Part shown: one piece after another, positions 8,929 to 17,448 of the stretch
How positions within the stretch are numbered: the first letter of the stretch is position 1
How the letters are laid out: every line of letters starts with the position of its first letter
Source of the DNA: Kluyvera sichuanensis
GTDB taxonomy: Bacteria; Pseudomonadota; Gammaproteobacteria; Enterobacterales; Enterobacteriaceae
Reading direction: 5' to 3'
NCBI RefSeq assembly: GCF_014218705.1
Contig: NZ_JABBJF010000004.1
Location: forward strand, 274,732-338,731
Length of the DNA stretch: 64,000 bases
Notes under the pieces: generated by a model
What the model saw: the letters and a program-made list of their open reading frames with translations, nothing else
Database searches by the model: none
What the model was told of the DNA's origin: nothing
Program-made: the position numbers and the translations under genes

Positions 8929-9516
8929 CTACCCCAACCGCTTATTCAACGCCACATACTGCAGCAGCATAATGGTCTTGGCATCCATAATCTCCCCGCT
9001 GGCGACTGCCTGCAGCGCCTGCTGTAGCGGCCACTCCAGCACTTCAATATCTTCGCCCTCTTCTGCTACGCCGCCGCCGTGGCTAACGCGATCCTCATCC
9101 TGGTATTCGGCGATAAAGAACCACAGCTTCTCGGTCACCGAACCTGGGCTCATAAAGGCCCTGAAAACCGGTTCGATTTGCGTAATGCGAAAGCCGGTTT
9201 CTTCTTCTGCTTCAGCAATAATGCGCGCTTCCGGGGAAGCGCTGTCCAGCAGCCCCGCCGCCGCCTCAATAAGCATCCCGCAGCCGTCATGAAGGTATAC
9301 CGGCATCCTGAACTGGCGGGTCAGCACCACCGTCTGCTTACGGCGGTTGTAAAGCAGCACCACTGCGCCGTGGCCGCGATCGTAGGCTTCGCGACTCTGC
9401 CGCTGCCACGTGCCGTCGCGGCGGCGCAGGTCGAAGGTGTATTTTTTCAGGGTGTACCAGTCGTCAGAAAGCAGCTGCGACTGAATATTTTTCACTAACG
9501 GCTCAATAGCGCTCAT
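8929..9516 (-). CDS. Nudix hydrolase, NudK (GDP-mannose pyrophosphatase)-like
   Basis: The start at 9516 is set by GGAGAG six bases upstream. The 195-residue protein has the NudK-type pattern: AYDRGHGAVVLLYN, VVLTRQFRMP, a Nudix box from GLLDSASPEA to EAEEETGF, SPGSVTEKLWFFIAEY and GEDIEVLEW. The Nudix box keeps the metal-binding EExG core, but Ser replaces the first Glu and the usual RE is EA, as EA is in NudK. The family hydrolyses nucleoside-diphosphate sugars such as GDP-mannose. It diverges from the DeoR regulator gene, which may share its control region. It could be a NudK paralogue with another substrate. Confidence 0.82.
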   Translation of the reverse strand: MSAIEPLVKNIQSQLLSDDWYTLKKYTFDLRRRDGTWQRQSREAYDRGHGAVVLLYNRRKQTVVLTRQFRMPVYLHDGCGMLIEAAAGLLDSASPEARIIAEAEEETGFRITQIEPVFRAFMSPGSVTEKLWFFIAEYQDEDRVSHGGGVAEEGEDIEVLEWPLQQALQAVASGEIMDAKTIMLLQYVALNKRLG

Positions 9517-9586
9517 TTTTTCTCTCCTGTCGATGACATTTTGCAAACTATCACGCATAATCGTGCAGCATCAAGAAAAAACACGC

Positions 9587-10351
9587 ATGAGAAAAAACAT
9601 GTTAGCCAGCCAACGAAAGCAGCAGATCCTGGCGATTCTCGCCCGGGATAAACAGGTTCACTCCACCGAGCTCAGCCAGCAGTTTCAGGTTTCGGAAGAC
9701 TCTATTCGCCGCGACCTCAGGGAGCTTGCCGCCGCCGGATTACTCCAGCGCGTCCACGGCGGCGCGCTGCCGGTCTCTGCCGCCATTGCGCCGTTCGAAG
9801 CAAGAAAAAACGTGCAAATAGACGCAAAGAAAACCATTGCCCAGAAAGCCGTTTCGCTGATCGGCGCAGGTCAGGTAGTCATCATCGACGGGGGAACCAC
9901 CACCACCGAGATGATCAAGCTGCTGCCAGTCGATCTGCCCTTTACCGTGGTCACCCACAGCCCGAGCGTTGCCGTCGGGCTGATTGATTACCCGGCGATT
10001 GAGGTGATTTTGCTGGGCGGCACGCTGTTCAAGCACTCCGTCGTCACCACCGGCTCGGCCATGAGCGAAGCGGCCAGCCGTATTAACGCGGATCTGTTTT
10101 TTATGGGCGTGACCGGCGTGCACCACCGAGCGGGCTTTACTACCGGCAGCTTTGAAGAGGCGGCCGTCAAGCGCCTGCTCAGCGAGCGGGCCTCGGAGAC
10201 CATCGTAATGGCCTCGCAGGAGAAAATTAACGCCGCTTCCGCCTTTGCGATTGGCGGGCTGAATCTCGCCAGCACCCTGATTATCGACGGCGAGCTGGAT
10301 GCGCCGCTGACGGCAGCCTTAGCCAGCCACGACGTGTCGGTTATCGCGTAA
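9587..10351 (+). CDS. DeoR/GlpR-family transcriptional regulator
   Basis: The 254-residue protein has an N-terminal winged helix with the DeoR signature (RKQQILAIL, VSEDSIRRDLRELAAAG, RVHGGALP) and a C-terminal sugar-phosphate-binding domain of the ribose-5-phosphate-isomerase-like fold (IIDGGTTTTEMIKLLP, FFMGVTGVH). Such proteins usually repress sugar or polyol genes until a phosphorylated sugar binds. A second in-frame ATG at 9599 is also possible. The divergent Nudix gene is a plausible target, by position only. Confidence 0.88.
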   Translation: MRKNMLASQRKQQILAILARDKQVHSTELSQQFQVSEDSIRRDLRELAAAGLLQRVHGGALPVSAAIAPFEARKNVQIDAKKTIAQKAVSLIGAGQVVIIDGGTTTTEMIKLLPVDLPFTVVTHSPSVAVGLIDYPAIEVILLGGTLFKHSVVTTGSAMSEAASRINADLFFMGVTGVHHRAGFTTGSFEEAAVKRLLSERASETIVMASQEKINAASAFAIGGLNLASTLIIDGELDAPLTAALASHDVSVIA

Positions 10352-10499
10352 CGCGGCGCAAATGACCTTATTCCCAGAAGTGGCTTTAACCCGGAGAAGG
10401 TAGGTAGCTCACAACTCTGCGGTCGCTCGATAACGGTTCGTATTTTCGCATGATAGGCTTTTTGGATGACTCCTTTCGGCACTGGCCGCGGCGAACCGT

Positions 10500-12152
10500 A
10501 TGACGCTCCGATTGACCTTCCAGATGAAGCTGTTTCTGTCGCTGCTGGCGTTCTCCTGCCTGTTGCTGGCGCTGCTTGGCGCACTGCTGTTTCATTTTAT
10601 CGACCGCCAGTTGCATCATGATTTGGGCCAGCGCGCCCGGATTCAGGCCAGCGAGATTGCGCTAATGCCGGGGCTTGCCGCCATGGTCGAGCGGCGGGAT
10701 ATTCCCGGCATTGCACGTTTGATCCAGCCGCTACGCGCCGAGAGCGACGCTAGCTATATCGTAGTGGGCGACGCCCGCGAGCAGCACCTCTACCATTCGG
10801 AATCACCGGAGCGTCTGAACCTGCCGATGATCGGCGGCGATAACGCCGAGGTGCTGCAGGGCAAAACCATTATCTCAATACGTAAAGGCGGGATTGGCGT
10901 GTCGCTGCGCAGCAAGGCGCCAATTTTCGACAGCCAGCATCGGGTTATCGGTATTGTCTCCGTCGGCTACCTCACCTCCTACATTGCCAACATCAACGCC
11001 CGCCTGCTGTGGCGCACCGGGCTGTATGGCATTGCCCTACTGCTGCTGCTGTTTATCTTCTCCTGGGTGCTGGCCCGCACGCTAAAAAAGCAGATGTTCG
11101 GCCTCGAGCCGAAGGATATCGCCCAGCTGGTGCTCCAGCAAAAAGCGCTGCTTGAGGCGATGTACGAAGGGGTATTTGCGGTCAATGCCGATAAACAGCT
11201 GATCCTTATCAACCGCGCCGCCAGGGAGATGCTCAATATTCAGCAGAGTGAGCAGGCGCTGCTCGGCAAGCCGCTGGATGAGGTTATTCAGCTGCCGCCA
11301 GCATTCTTTGCGCCGGGCAATACCGCGTACGACAGCCGTCATCATGATCACATCACCGTGCTGAATCATCGGGAGACCATCGTTAACCGCGTCGCTATTG
11401 AGGTGGAGCCGGGAACCCAAAGCGGTTGGGTTTTCAGCTTCCGCGACAGAAACGATATCACGACGCTCAGCAGCCAGCTCAGCCAGGTGACCCGTTATGC
11501 CGATAACCTGCGCATCATGCGCCACGAGCAGCTTAACTGGACCGCGACGCTGGTCGGCCTGCTGCAAATGCAGCGCTATGACGATGCCCTGCGCTATATC
11601 CGGGTGCATTCGGAAGGCGCTCAGCAGGTGCTGGATTTCCTCTCAATGCAGTTTGCCTCTCCGGCGCTGTGCGGCCTGCTGCTGGGGAAATACGTTAGCG
11701 CACGCGAGAAAGGCGTGGAGCTGACGTTCGACCCAGCCTGCCGGATGTCACGCCTGCCGGAAGGGCTGAGCGAAACCGAGCTGATGTCAGTTATTGGCAA
11801 CCTGGTGGACAACGCCGTTGATGCCACGCTGAATACCACCACACGCACCGCGCCGGTGGAAATCTATATTTCTGACCGCAACCACGAGCTGGTTATCGAG
11901 GTGGCAGACCGGGGTTGCGGCGTAGATGAAGCGATGAAACCTCATATCTTTGAACAAGGATTTACCAGCAAATCCGCCGACGGCAGCGAGTTCACCGGCT
12001 CAGAGCACGGCATTGGCCTCTACCTGGTCGCGGGATATGTGCGCCGGGCTGGCGGCAGCATCGAAATCAACGATAACGTTCCGCAGGGTACCGTATTTTC
12101 GGTTTTCATCCCGTTCCAGACCACGCTTACCGCAGGACCTTCCCATGACTGA
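10500..12152 (+). CDS. Sensor histidine kinase, CitA/DcuS/DpiB family
   Basis: A 550-residue inner-membrane kinase. A first transmembrane helix at about 11-32 and a second at about 170-190 bracket a periplasmic PAS-like sensor with the CitA/DcuS marker GIVSVGYL. A cytoplasmic PAS follows (LLEAMYEGVFAVNADKQLIL). The phospho-acceptor is probably His342 in RHEQLNW. The N-box is NLVDNAVDA (Asn434, Asn438) and the G-box GIGLYLV. Family members sense external carboxylates such as citrate, C4-dicarboxylates or tricarboxylates. It overlaps its response regulator gene by 8 bases, and an importer operon follows on the same strand, so it probably controls uptake of its own ligand. Confidence 0.9.
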   Translation: MTLRLTFQMKLFLSLLAFSCLLLALLGALLFHFIDRQLHHDLGQRARIQASEIALMPGLAAMVERRDIPGIARLIQPLRAESDASYIVVGDAREQHLYHSESPERLNLPMIGGDNAEVLQGKTIISIRKGGIGVSLRSKAPIFDSQHRVIGIVSVGYLTSYIANINARLLWRTGLYGIALLLLLFIFSWVLARTLKKQMFGLEPKDIAQLVLQQKALLEAMYEGVFAVNADKQLILINRAAREMLNIQQSEQALLGKPLDEVIQLPPAFFAPGNTAYDSRHHDHITVLNHRETIVNRVAIEVEPGTQSGWVFSFRDRNDITTLSSQLSQVTRYADNLRIMRHEQLNWTATLVGLLQMQRYDDALRYIRVHSEGAQQVLDFLSMQFASPALCGLLLGKYVSAREKGVELTFDPACRMSRLPEGLSETELMSVIGNLVDNAVDATLNTTTRTAPVEIYISDRNHELVIEVADRGCGVDEAMKPHIFEQGFTSKSADGSEFTGSEHGIGLYLVAGYVRRAGGSIEINDNVPQGTVFSVFIPFQTTLTAGPSHD

Positions 12153-12840
12153 TATCCGCCCTCTTGAGGTTGTTATTGTTGAAGATGAGCCGCATCTGGC
12201 GCAGTTGCATCGGGAGTTTATTGAGCAAAACTTCCGTCTGCGCGTGGTGGGGATCGCCAGCACGCTGGCGCAGGCGCATGCGCTAATCCTCCAGCATCGA
12301 CCACGCCTGGTGCTGCTGGATAACTATTTACCGGACGGCCAGGGCGTTGAGCTGATTGGCAGCCCGCTGCTGAAGCAGTTTGAGTGTTCGGTGATTTTCA
12401 TCACCGCCGCCAGCGATATGCAGACCTGTAGCCACGCGATGCGCAGCGGAGCCTTTGATTATCTGATTAAGCCGGTTTTCTCCCACCGTCTACAGGCGTC
12501 GCTGGAGCGCTTTATGCTGCTGGAGCACACCCTGCGGCAGGTGAAGGTGGTGGACCAACACGCGCTGGATAAGCTGTTCAATCTGCCCGCCGGTGAGGCA
12601 TCGGGGCAGCCTTCCACCAAGGGGATTGAGCCTGCGACGCTGGCGCGGGTGCAGCGGATTTTTAGCGAGCACCCAGAGGTGAACTGGTCGGTTGAGCAGG
12701 TGGTCGAGGAGGCGGGGAGCAGTAAGACGACGGGGCGTCGGTATCTGGAGTACTGCGTGGAGATTGGGTTTATTGTGATTGAGATTCAGTATGGGAGTAT
12801 TGGGCATCCGCGGCGATTGTATCGGAGGGTGGCTGAGTGA
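12145..12840 (+). CDS. Response regulator, CitB/DcuR/DpiA family
   Basis: The start is the ATG at 12145 inside the kinase's last codons; translation is coupled. The 231-residue protein has a receiver domain (EDE acidic pocket near residues 13-15, phospho-acceptor Asp59 in VLLDNYLPDG, Lys109 in YLIKP) and a C-terminal helix-turn-helix of the CitB type (WSVEQVVEEAGSSKTTGRRY). These regulators activate transport and catabolic operons for the ligand seen by their kinase. A REP element separates it from the importer genes downstream, its likely targets. Confidence 0.9.
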   Translation: MTDIRPLEVVIVEDEPHLAQLHREFIEQNFRLRVVGIASTLAQAHALILQHRPRLVLLDNYLPDGQGVELIGSPLLKQFECSVIFITAASDMQTCSHAMRSGAFDYLIKPVFSHRLQASLERFMLLEHTLRQVKVVDQHALDKLFNLPAGEASGQPSTKGIEPATLARVQRIFSEHPEVNWSVEQVVEEAGSSKTTGRRYLEYCVEIGFIVIEIQYGSIGHPRRLYRRVAE

Positions 12841-12848
12841 TGACTCCA

Positions 12849-12880
12849 TAGGCCGGATAAGCGAAGCACCATCCGGCCTA
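12849..12880. repeat. REP (repetitive extragenic palindromic) element
   Basis: An inverted repeat with arms TAGGCCGGAT and ATCCGGCCTA around AAGCGAAGCACC, the standard enterobacterial REP sequence. It sits 9 bases after the response regulator stop and probably stabilises the 3' end of that transcript. Confidence 0.85.
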
Positions 12881-13021
12881 CAACGCCGAATATTCCACTC
12901 TCTCAAATCCCCGCGCTCGCGGTTTCTATGGTGTTAATTGCCGAAACAACGCCAACAATCACATTTCCACCAGCCTACTTCCTCCCCCCTCTTGTCTCCC
13001 TCCCCCCATCCGCTATGTTGA

Positions 13022-13049
13022 CTTTTAGTTCTTCAAACGTAACTAAAAG
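13022..13049. promoter_or_regulatory. Palindrome overlapping the ribosome binding site of the importer operon
   Basis: Perfect 9-bp arms CTTTTAGTT and AACTAAAAG with a 10-base spacer. The right arm contains AAAAGG, the likely ribosome binding site of the gene starting at 13060. It may be an operator for the neighbouring response regulator or, in RNA, a hairpin that hides the ribosome site. Which one applies cannot be told from sequence. Confidence 0.5.
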
Positions 13050-13059
13050 GTTAATAATA

Positions 13060-14148
13060 ATGTCGAACACATTCCGTATCTCCCTACTCTCTGCTACCGT
13101 TTTCATGTCGTTCTCCGCCCTGTCCGCACTGCCTCAGGGTTACCCGGCCGACTACCAAAAGGTCGTCGATGCTGCGACCAAAGAAGGCAAAGTGGTTATC
13201 TACTCCACCACCGACACCAAAGCGGCCGGGCCGCTGATTCAGGGCTTTGAGGCCGCCTATCCGGGCATCAAAGTTGAATACAACGATATGAACAGCACCG
13301 AACTGTACAACCGCTTCATCAGCGAGCAGGCCTCCGGCGGCGGCAGCGGTGATGTGGTCTGGAGCTCTTCCATGGACACCGCGATGAAGCTCGCGACCGA
13401 CTACGCCATGGAGTACGTTTCCGCTGAACAAAAACAGCTGCCGAAATGGGCGGTCTGGCACAACAAAGCCTACGGCACCACCTATGAGCCAGTGGTCTTT
13501 ATTTATAACAAGCGCCTGATCCCAGCAGCTGACGTGCCGGACTCACACGCCGCGCTGGCGAAGCTGGTTGCCGGGCAGGTCGATAAATTCAAAAGCAAAG
13601 TCACCACCTACGATATCGAAAAATCCGGCGTTGGTTTTATGCTGTCGGTGATGGATTACAAAGCCGATCCTAACTACTTCAAGACGCTGGCCGACGTGGC
13701 CAAAGGCGGCTTAGCGGTGCAGTCTTCCACCGGTACGATGATGGAAAGGGTCTCGTCGGGCGAAAACCTGATCGGCTACAACATCCTCGGTTCTTATGCC
13801 GAAGCACGCGCCAAAACCGACCCATCGCTGGGCATCTCCTATCCGAAGGATTACACCCTGGTGCTGTCACGCGTCTCCTTCATCAGCCAGCAGGCCGAGC
13901 ACAGCAACGCCGCCAAGCTGTGGATGGACTACGTGCTGTCTGAAAAAGGGCAGAACATTCTGGCTAATCAGGCGGATATCCCCTCTATCCGTAACGATAT
14001 CGAAGGCAAAAACGACATCGACGGTATGACCAAAATGCTGGGCACGGCGCTGAAGCCAATCCCGGTTGATGAGTCGTTGCTGGAATACCTGCAGCCGAAA
14101 AAACGTCTGGATTACATCAAACAGTGGCGTGAAGCCGCGGCCAAATAA
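13060..14148 (+). CDS. Periplasmic substrate-binding protein of an AfuA/FbpA-like ABC importer
   Basis: The start at 13060 is chosen because it is followed by a signal peptide (FRISLLSATVFMSFSALSA) and preceded by AAAAGG. The mature protein of about 340 residues has the extracellular solute-binding type 1 pattern: GKVVIYSTTDTKAAGPLI, YPGIKVEYNDMNSTELYNRF, DVVWSSSMDTAMKLA and QSSTGTMMERV. Family members bind ferric iron or, in AfuA, hexose phosphates. The iron-coordinating tyrosine pair typical of FbpA is not obvious, so an organic anion or sugar phosphate is more likely; the adjacent CitA-type kinase fits this. It heads a three-gene operon with permease and ATPase. Confidence 0.82.
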   Translation: MSNTFRISLLSATVFMSFSALSALPQGYPADYQKVVDAATKEGKVVIYSTTDTKAAGPLIQGFEAAYPGIKVEYNDMNSTELYNRFISEQASGGGSGDVVWSSSMDTAMKLATDYAMEYVSAEQKQLPKWAVWHNKAYGTTYEPVVFIYNKRLIPAADVPDSHAALAKLVAGQVDKFKSKVTTYDIEKSGVGFMLSVMDYKADPNYFKTLADVAKGGLAVQSSTGTMMERVSSGENLIGYNILGSYAEARAKTDPSLGISYPKDYTLVLSRVSFISQQAEHSNAAKLWMDYVLSEKGQNILANQADIPSIRNDIEGKNDIDGMTKMLGTALKPIPVDESLLEYLQPKKRLDYIKQWREAAAK

Positions 14149-14161
14149 GCGCCTGAACCAC

Positions 14162-14181
14162 GCGCGCCTTCGCTGGCGCGC
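14162..14181. promoter_or_regulatory. GC-rich hairpin between binding-protein and permease genes
   Basis: Stem GCGCGCC / GGCGCGC with loop TTCGCT lies 14 bases after the binding-protein stop, with no U-run. Hairpins in this position commonly protect the upstream message so that the binding protein is made in excess over the membrane components. Confidence 0.55.
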
Positions 14182-14225
14182 TGTGTTCTCGCTTCCTGAA
14201 TTCGTGTTATCGGATCTCTTTGCTT

Positions 14226-15995
14226 ATGAACGCATTACGTAGAAAGTGGCAGAGCCTGCCGCGCGGCGTCGTCGTGCTGATAACCGCGCTGGCTATCTAT
14301 ACGCCGCTGTCGTTTATCGTGATCCAAAGCTTCCTGTCCGCGCCGTTTTTCTCCCCGGCAAAGGCCTGGAGCCTTGAATCCTTTGGCTTTATTTTTACCG
14401 ACCCTGACTTCTATAAAGCGCTGAAAAGCGGCTTTATTCTTGCCTTCGGCCTGGTCATCATCGCCATCCCGCTGGGCGGTATTCTGGCCTTCCTGATGGT
14501 GCGTACCGACCTGCCCGGCAGACGCTTGATTGAGCCGCTGATCCTGGTGCCGATTTTTGTCTCGCCGATGGTGCTGGCGTTTGGCTATGTGGTCGCCGCC
14601 GGGCCGGTGGGCTTCCTGTCGCTATGGGCGCAGTCGTTGATTGGCTTCGTGCCGTGGAACATCTACGACATGTCGAGCATCGTGGTGATCGCGGGTCTGA
14701 CCCACGTGCCGCATGCCTATCTCTATATCTCATCGGCGCTGCGTAGCGTCAGCTCGGACGTGGAAGAAGCCGCGCGTATTTCCGGGGCTTCCCCGCTGCA
14801 GGTGATGACCTCGGTCAGCCTGCCGATGGTGCGGCCATCGATTCTTTACGCCGTGGTGCTGCTGTATTTCCTCGGGCTTGAAGTCTTCGGCCTGATGCTG
14901 GTACTGGGCGACCCGGAAGGCAACATGGTGCTGGCAACCTACCTGTACCAGCTCACCAACAAACTCGGCACGCCGTCGTACCACCTGATGGCGGCGGTCG
15001 CCGTGGTGCTGATCTGCCTGACCATCCCACTGGTGATGCTGCAGCGCCGCCTGATGCGCACCGCCAACCGCTTCGTCACCATGAAGGGCAAGGCCTCGCA
15101 GGCCCGTGCGCTGCCGCTCGGCAAATGGCGCTGGATAGCGGGTGCCGTGGTGGCGTTCTGGCTGACCATCACCATCGGCGTGCCGCTAATGGGTGTGGTG
15201 CTGCGCGCCTTTATCTCCAACTGGGGCGTGGGCGTTTCGCTGTGGGATGAGCTGTCGCTCAGTACCTTCCGCACCATCTGGGAGCAGCCGAACCTGCTGC
15301 GCGCTATCATCAACTCGATGGCGATTGGCGTGATCGGCGGCGCACTGGCGGTGGGCTGTTATCTGTTTATCGGTATCGCCATGCACCGTAAACCGGACAA
15401 CACCACCCGCTTCCTCGATTACAGCGTATTGGTTCCCCGCGCGGTGCCTGGCCTGCTCGCCGGTCTGGCGTTCCTGTGGGTGTTCCTGTTCTTACCGATG
15501 TGGCTTGATAACGCGCTGAAATCCGGCTGGCTCTCCGGCATGCCGTGGTCGCAGTGGCTGCGCGATAACCTGATTGTCTGGCTGCGTTCGTTACGCAGCA
15601 CCATGTTCAGCGTCTGGCTGGCCTACACCGTGGTGTGGATGGCCTACGGTCTGCGGCTTATCTCTTCCACTCTGCTGCAGGTAGGGCCAGAGCTGGAAGA
15701 AGCGGCGCGCAGCACCGGTGCGACGCGCGGACAGATCACCCGCCATGTGACGATTCCGCTGTCGCGCTACGGGCTGATTGGTTCCTGGCTTTTGATGTTC
15801 CTGATCTTTGAGCGCGAGTACTCAACGGGCGTCTATCTGTTGTCGCCGGGCACGGAGACCATCGGCTCGATGCTGGTTTCTCTGTGGGCGGCGGGCGCTA
15901 TCGACATCGTCGCGGCGCTCTCGTTTATCAACATTGTGTTGGTGGTGATTGGCCTGGGTATTGCCCTTCGTTTTGGAGTGAAATTACATGATTGA
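14226..15995 (+). CDS. Two-domain ABC importer permease, AfuB/FbpB-like
   Basis: The 589-residue protein is a fusion of two six-helix permease halves. Each half carries the coupling EAA loop: EEAARISGASPLQV in the first and EEAARSTGATRGQI in the second. This single-chain layout is typical of the ferric/AfuB family. The start is the ATG at 14226 with GGA upstream. The ATPase gene begins inside its last codons. It forms the membrane channel for the substrate delivered by the binding protein encoded upstream. Confidence 0.88.
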   Translation: MNALRRKWQSLPRGVVVLITALAIYTPLSFIVIQSFLSAPFFSPAKAWSLESFGFIFTDPDFYKALKSGFILAFGLVIIAIPLGGILAFLMVRTDLPGRRLIEPLILVPIFVSPMVLAFGYVVAAGPVGFLSLWAQSLIGFVPWNIYDMSSIVVIAGLTHVPHAYLYISSALRSVSSDVEEAARISGASPLQVMTSVSLPMVRPSILYAVVLLYFLGLEVFGLMLVLGDPEGNMVLATYLYQLTNKLGTPSYHLMAAVAVVLICLTIPLVMLQRRLMRTANRFVTMKGKASQARALPLGKWRWIAGAVVAFWLTITIGVPLMGVVLRAFISNWGVGVSLWDELSLSTFRTIWEQPNLLRAIINSMAIGVIGGALAVGCYLFIGIAMHRKPDNTTRFLDYSVLVPRAVPGLLAGLAFLWVFLFLPMWLDNALKSGWLSGMPWSQWLRDNLIVWLRSLRSTMFSVWLAYTVVWMAYGLRLISSTLLQVGPELEEAARSTGATRGQITRHVTIPLSRYGLIGSWLLMFLIFEREYSTGVYLLSPGTETIGSMLVSLWAAGAIDIVAALSFINIVLVVIGLGIALRFGVKLHD

Positions 15996-17058
15996 ATTAT
16001 CGGTCGAGAACCTGCACTTAACCTACGGCGATAACCCAGTGTTAAAAGGCGTGACTATGAACCTCAAGCGCGGTGAAGTCGTCTCGCTGCTGGGGCCATC
16101 CGGCAGCGGCAAAACCACCCTGCTGCGTGCGGTCGCGGGATTAGAAAAACCGACGCAGGGGTCGATTACTATCGGCAACAATAAGGTCTACGACGGCACC
16201 CCCCGCAGCGAAATTCCCGCCGAGGAGCGCAACCTGGGGCTGGTGTTCCAGTCCTACGCGCTATGGCCGCATAAAACGGTGTTTGAGAACGTGGCCTACC
16301 CGCTGAAACTCCGCAAAGTACCTACGCAGGAGATCAACCAACGGGTGCAGGGCGTGCTGGATCAACTGGGTCTTGGGCACCTTGGCAAACGCCACCCGCA
16401 CCAGCTCTCCGGCGGCCAGCAGCAGCGCGTGGCGATTGGCCGTGCGCTGGTTTACAACCCGCCGGTTATCCTGCTCGATGAGCCGCTGTCCAACCTCGAC
16501 GCCAAGCTGCGCGAAGAAGCTCGCGTGTTTCTGCGTGAGCTAATCATCAAGCTTGGCCTCTCGGCGCTGATGGTAACGCACGATCAGAATGAAGCGATGT
16601 CGATTTCCGACCGTATTTTGCTGCTCAACAACGGCAAAATCGAGCAACAGGGGACGCCGCAGGAGATGTACGGCTCGCCGAAAACGCTGTTCACCGCCGA
16701 GTTTATGGGCAGCAACAACCGCCTGCACGGCAAAGTGACTGAGATCCGCGACGGCAAAGCGCGCGTAGAAGGCAGTGGCTGGGCGCTATGGGGCCAGGCG
16801 GGAGAAGGTGTGCAGGTTGGCAACGAGGGCACGGCGGTGATCCGCGTTGAGCGCGTAGCGCTGGTCGACGGGCCGGGCGATAACCAGCTTGAGCTGCCGC
16901 TGGTCACCAGCATGTACCTCGGCGACCGCTGGGAGTATCTGTTCCGCACCGCTGGGGATGATTTTGCTATCCGCGCCTACGGCAACGAGGTGCGCGACCC
17001 GCAGCACTGCCACCTGTCACTGCCGGAAAAACACGTCTGGGTATTCCCGAAATCCTGA
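15988..17058 (+). CDS. ABC importer ATP-binding protein, AfuC/FbpC-like
   Basis: The 356-residue ATPase has Walker A GPSGSGKTT (residues 36-44), Q-loop FQSYALWPH, signature LSGGQQQR, Walker B VILLDEPLSNLD and H-loop VTHDQ. The last 110 residues form a TOBE domain, typical of the carbohydrate/ferric/polyamine (CUT1/FbpC) group, often a site of substrate or regulatory feedback. It overlaps the permease gene by 8 bases and energises that importer. Confidence 0.9.
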   Translation: MIELSVENLHLTYGDNPVLKGVTMNLKRGEVVSLLGPSGSGKTTLLRAVAGLEKPTQGSITIGNNKVYDGTPRSEIPAEERNLGLVFQSYALWPHKTVFENVAYPLKLRKVPTQEINQRVQGVLDQLGLGHLGKRHPHQLSGGQQQRVAIGRALVYNPPVILLDEPLSNLDAKLREEARVFLRELIIKLGLSALMVTHDQNEAMSISDRILLLNNGKIEQQGTPQEMYGSPKTLFTAEFMGSNNRLHGKVTEIRDGKARVEGSGWALWGQAGEGVQVGNEGTAVIRVERVALVDGPGDNQLELPLVTSMYLGDRWEYLFRTAGDDFAIRAYGNEVRDPQHCHLSLPEKHVWVFPKS

Positions 17059-17065
17059 TGATTCA

Positions 17066-17095
17066 GGGGGCGGCGCGTGCCGCTCCCTTATTGTT
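17066..17095 (+). terminator. Terminator after the importer operon
   Basis: A nine-base-pair stem GGGGGCGGC / GCCGCTCCC (one G-T pair) with loop GCGT, followed by TTATTGTTG. It ends 25 bases or so after the ATPase stop and also insulates the Zorya operon. Confidence 0.7.
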
Positions 17096-17101
17096 GCTGA
17101 C

Positions 17102-17215
17102 TTATAGCGCTGTTAGTCGCTGCACGTTCAAGCTTTCCAGCTTGCCATCCAGAATCGCCAGAAAATCGTCGTGATAGGCATGACGACAAATAACCTCAAG
17201 TAAAGAAAATTGCAT
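17102..17215 (-). pseudogene. Short 37-codon ORF, possible remnant at an island boundary
   Basis: A minus-strand frame (MQFSLLEVICRHAYHDDFLA...) of 37 codons ends at 17102. The composition looks protein-like but no family is recognised and no good ribosome site is seen. It lies exactly between the ordinary GC-rich region and the AT-rich start of the Zorya segment, so it may be the tail of a gene cut by insertion. The rest of the 17059-17448 interval is AT-rich and carries the promoter region of zorA. Confidence 0.3.
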
Positions 17216-17370
17216 TTGATCGGCAGATAATAGGAAACTAAACTACCGTTCAGTTTGCATAAATCAGCCCTTTTGTCTCCATCCGCAGCCTACCTTTAGC
17301 GCTGTAAGGCCTGTCCTGCAACATCAAAACGAAAATCTAATAGATGTGAAGAGTGAGTGACTGCGCGTCG

Positions 17371-17394
17371 ATTTTGATTAAAGGTAATCAAAAT
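17371..17394. promoter_or_regulatory. Perfect palindrome upstream of zorA, candidate operator
   Basis: ATTTTGATT and AATCAAAAT form perfect 9-bp arms around AAAGGT, ending 54 bases before the zorA start. No regulator gene is encoded inside the operon, so a host or island-encoded regulator would have to bind. A hairpin role cannot be excluded, but the low GC makes a DNA operator more likely. Confidence 0.5.
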
Positions 17395-17448
17395 GTTGTC
17401 GATGGTTATTCTATCGTATGTGTTTTTTAATATTTCACAGGTAAAACT

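Noticed and set aside
13060..17058. Equating the importer with afuBC of the CP4-6 prophage, which also lies at thrW in E. coli K-12
   Set aside because: The ATPase differs from the AfuC I recall in many family-specific stretches, and no thrW copy adjoins this operon, so only a general family resemblance is claimed.
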